Both the position numbers and the translations under genes were made by a program. Below the pieces are notes generated by a model that worked only from the letters and a program-made list of their open reading frames with translations, had not been told where the DNA came from and searched no databases. DNA of 20,086 bases from a virus: IMG/VR virus record IMGVR_UViG_3300033388_002676, positions 1 to 20,086 of that record, one strand, 5' to 3'. Shown here piece after piece: positions 19,798 to 20,086 of this stretch (position 1 is the first letter of the stretch; each line of letters begins with the position of its first letter).

Positions 19798-20086
19798 TAA
19801 AAAGTCCCCTTATACAAGTCTTCTACCAACGTGCTTAAATCCTTACCTTTTCTTGCCTTCAAGTGGATCAGGCGTTCCTTGACACAATTAGCGAATAGCT
19901 TAAAGATGTCACTATACTGTATGATTTCAGGTATTTCCATCTCAATGTCCTCAGTCCCATAATCATCGAAATTAACCCTGCCATGAAGAACACCCATTAA
20001 CGAATACTCTGATCGTGAGTGTTCCATGTGAATGACGCGACCAGGGAACGTCCCGGGGAGATAATCGTTTATAAAACTCAATGGGT
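19797..20086 (-). CDS. Hypothetical protein, 5' end beyond window
   Basis: The frame is open to the right edge; the first possible start inside the window is a TTG at 20081 with no visible ribosome-binding site, so the true start probably lies outside. About 95 residues are seen. The sequence is mixed: a beta-prone YSLMGVLHGRVNFDDYG, an acidic EDIEMEIPEI and a helical DIFKLFANCVKERLIHLKARKG. No membrane segment or enzyme motif was seen. The family is not recognised. Confidence 0.65.
   Translation of the reverse strand, partial: PLSFINDYLPGTFPGRVIHMEHSRSEYSLMGVLHGRVNFDDYGTEDIEMEIPEIIQYSDIFKLFANCVKERLIHLKARKGKDLSTLVEDLYKGTF

Noticed and set aside
1-20086. tRNA genes, CRISPR arrays, insertion sequences, attachment sites
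   Set aside because: None was seen on reading; the repeats found are short dyads or the duplication scar only.

Overview
This window looks like part of the genome of a tailed double-stranded DNA phage (or integrated prophage), probably with a short-tailed, podovirus-like virion. Essentially every supported gene lies on the minus strand, so transcription runs from high to low coordinates. Genes are packed with TAATG or ATGA overlaps or gaps of a few bases, and most starts have a strong Shine-Dalgarno (AGGAGG, GGGAG or GGGGG). No tRNA, rRNA, CRISPR array, integrase or transposase was seen. The host cannot be identified from this sequence; the Shine-Dalgarno usage indicates a bacterium.

Reading in the direction of transcription, 20086 to about 15400 holds a packaging and lysis block. 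It contains two small genes, a DEDDh 3'-5' exonuclease, the large terminase subunit, an M15 peptidase-type endolysin, a 28-residue membrane peptide, a zinc-finger-like protein, a signal-peptide-bearing ClpP-like serine protease, a small membrane protein and an 83-residue protein. Next comes a roughly 145-base stretch full of inverted repeats (15261-15406). It is probably a regulatory region, although an open frame runs through it.

From 15260 to 12889 there is a run of ten small, mostly unrecognised genes. Several encode cysteine-pair proteins, and some overlap in different frames. The run ends at a clear intrinsic terminator (12824-12861).

The virion block starts at 12776: a small zinc-ribbon-like protein, the portal, a beta-rich virion protein and a SPRY-domain protein. 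Four tandem mini-genes follow. Three share a conserved start, MDKSK[L/I]P, and the fourth has a degenerate version (MDNSK). After them come a 96-residue protein, another beta-rich protein and a group of small proteins. The scaffold-like gene, the HK97-fold major capsid protein and a probable decoration protein end at a second intrinsic terminator (2897-2939). Downstream are a 183-residue protein, a head-tail adaptor candidate and a tail nozzle candidate cut by the left edge.

The most noteworthy items are the MDKSK mini-gene array, a perfect 13-bp hairpin that buries the capsid gene's ribosome-binding site, the dyad-rich region at 15301-15406, and the membrane-anchored ClpP-like protease. All functional calls are from visible motifs, gene order and recall of families; no database search was run.
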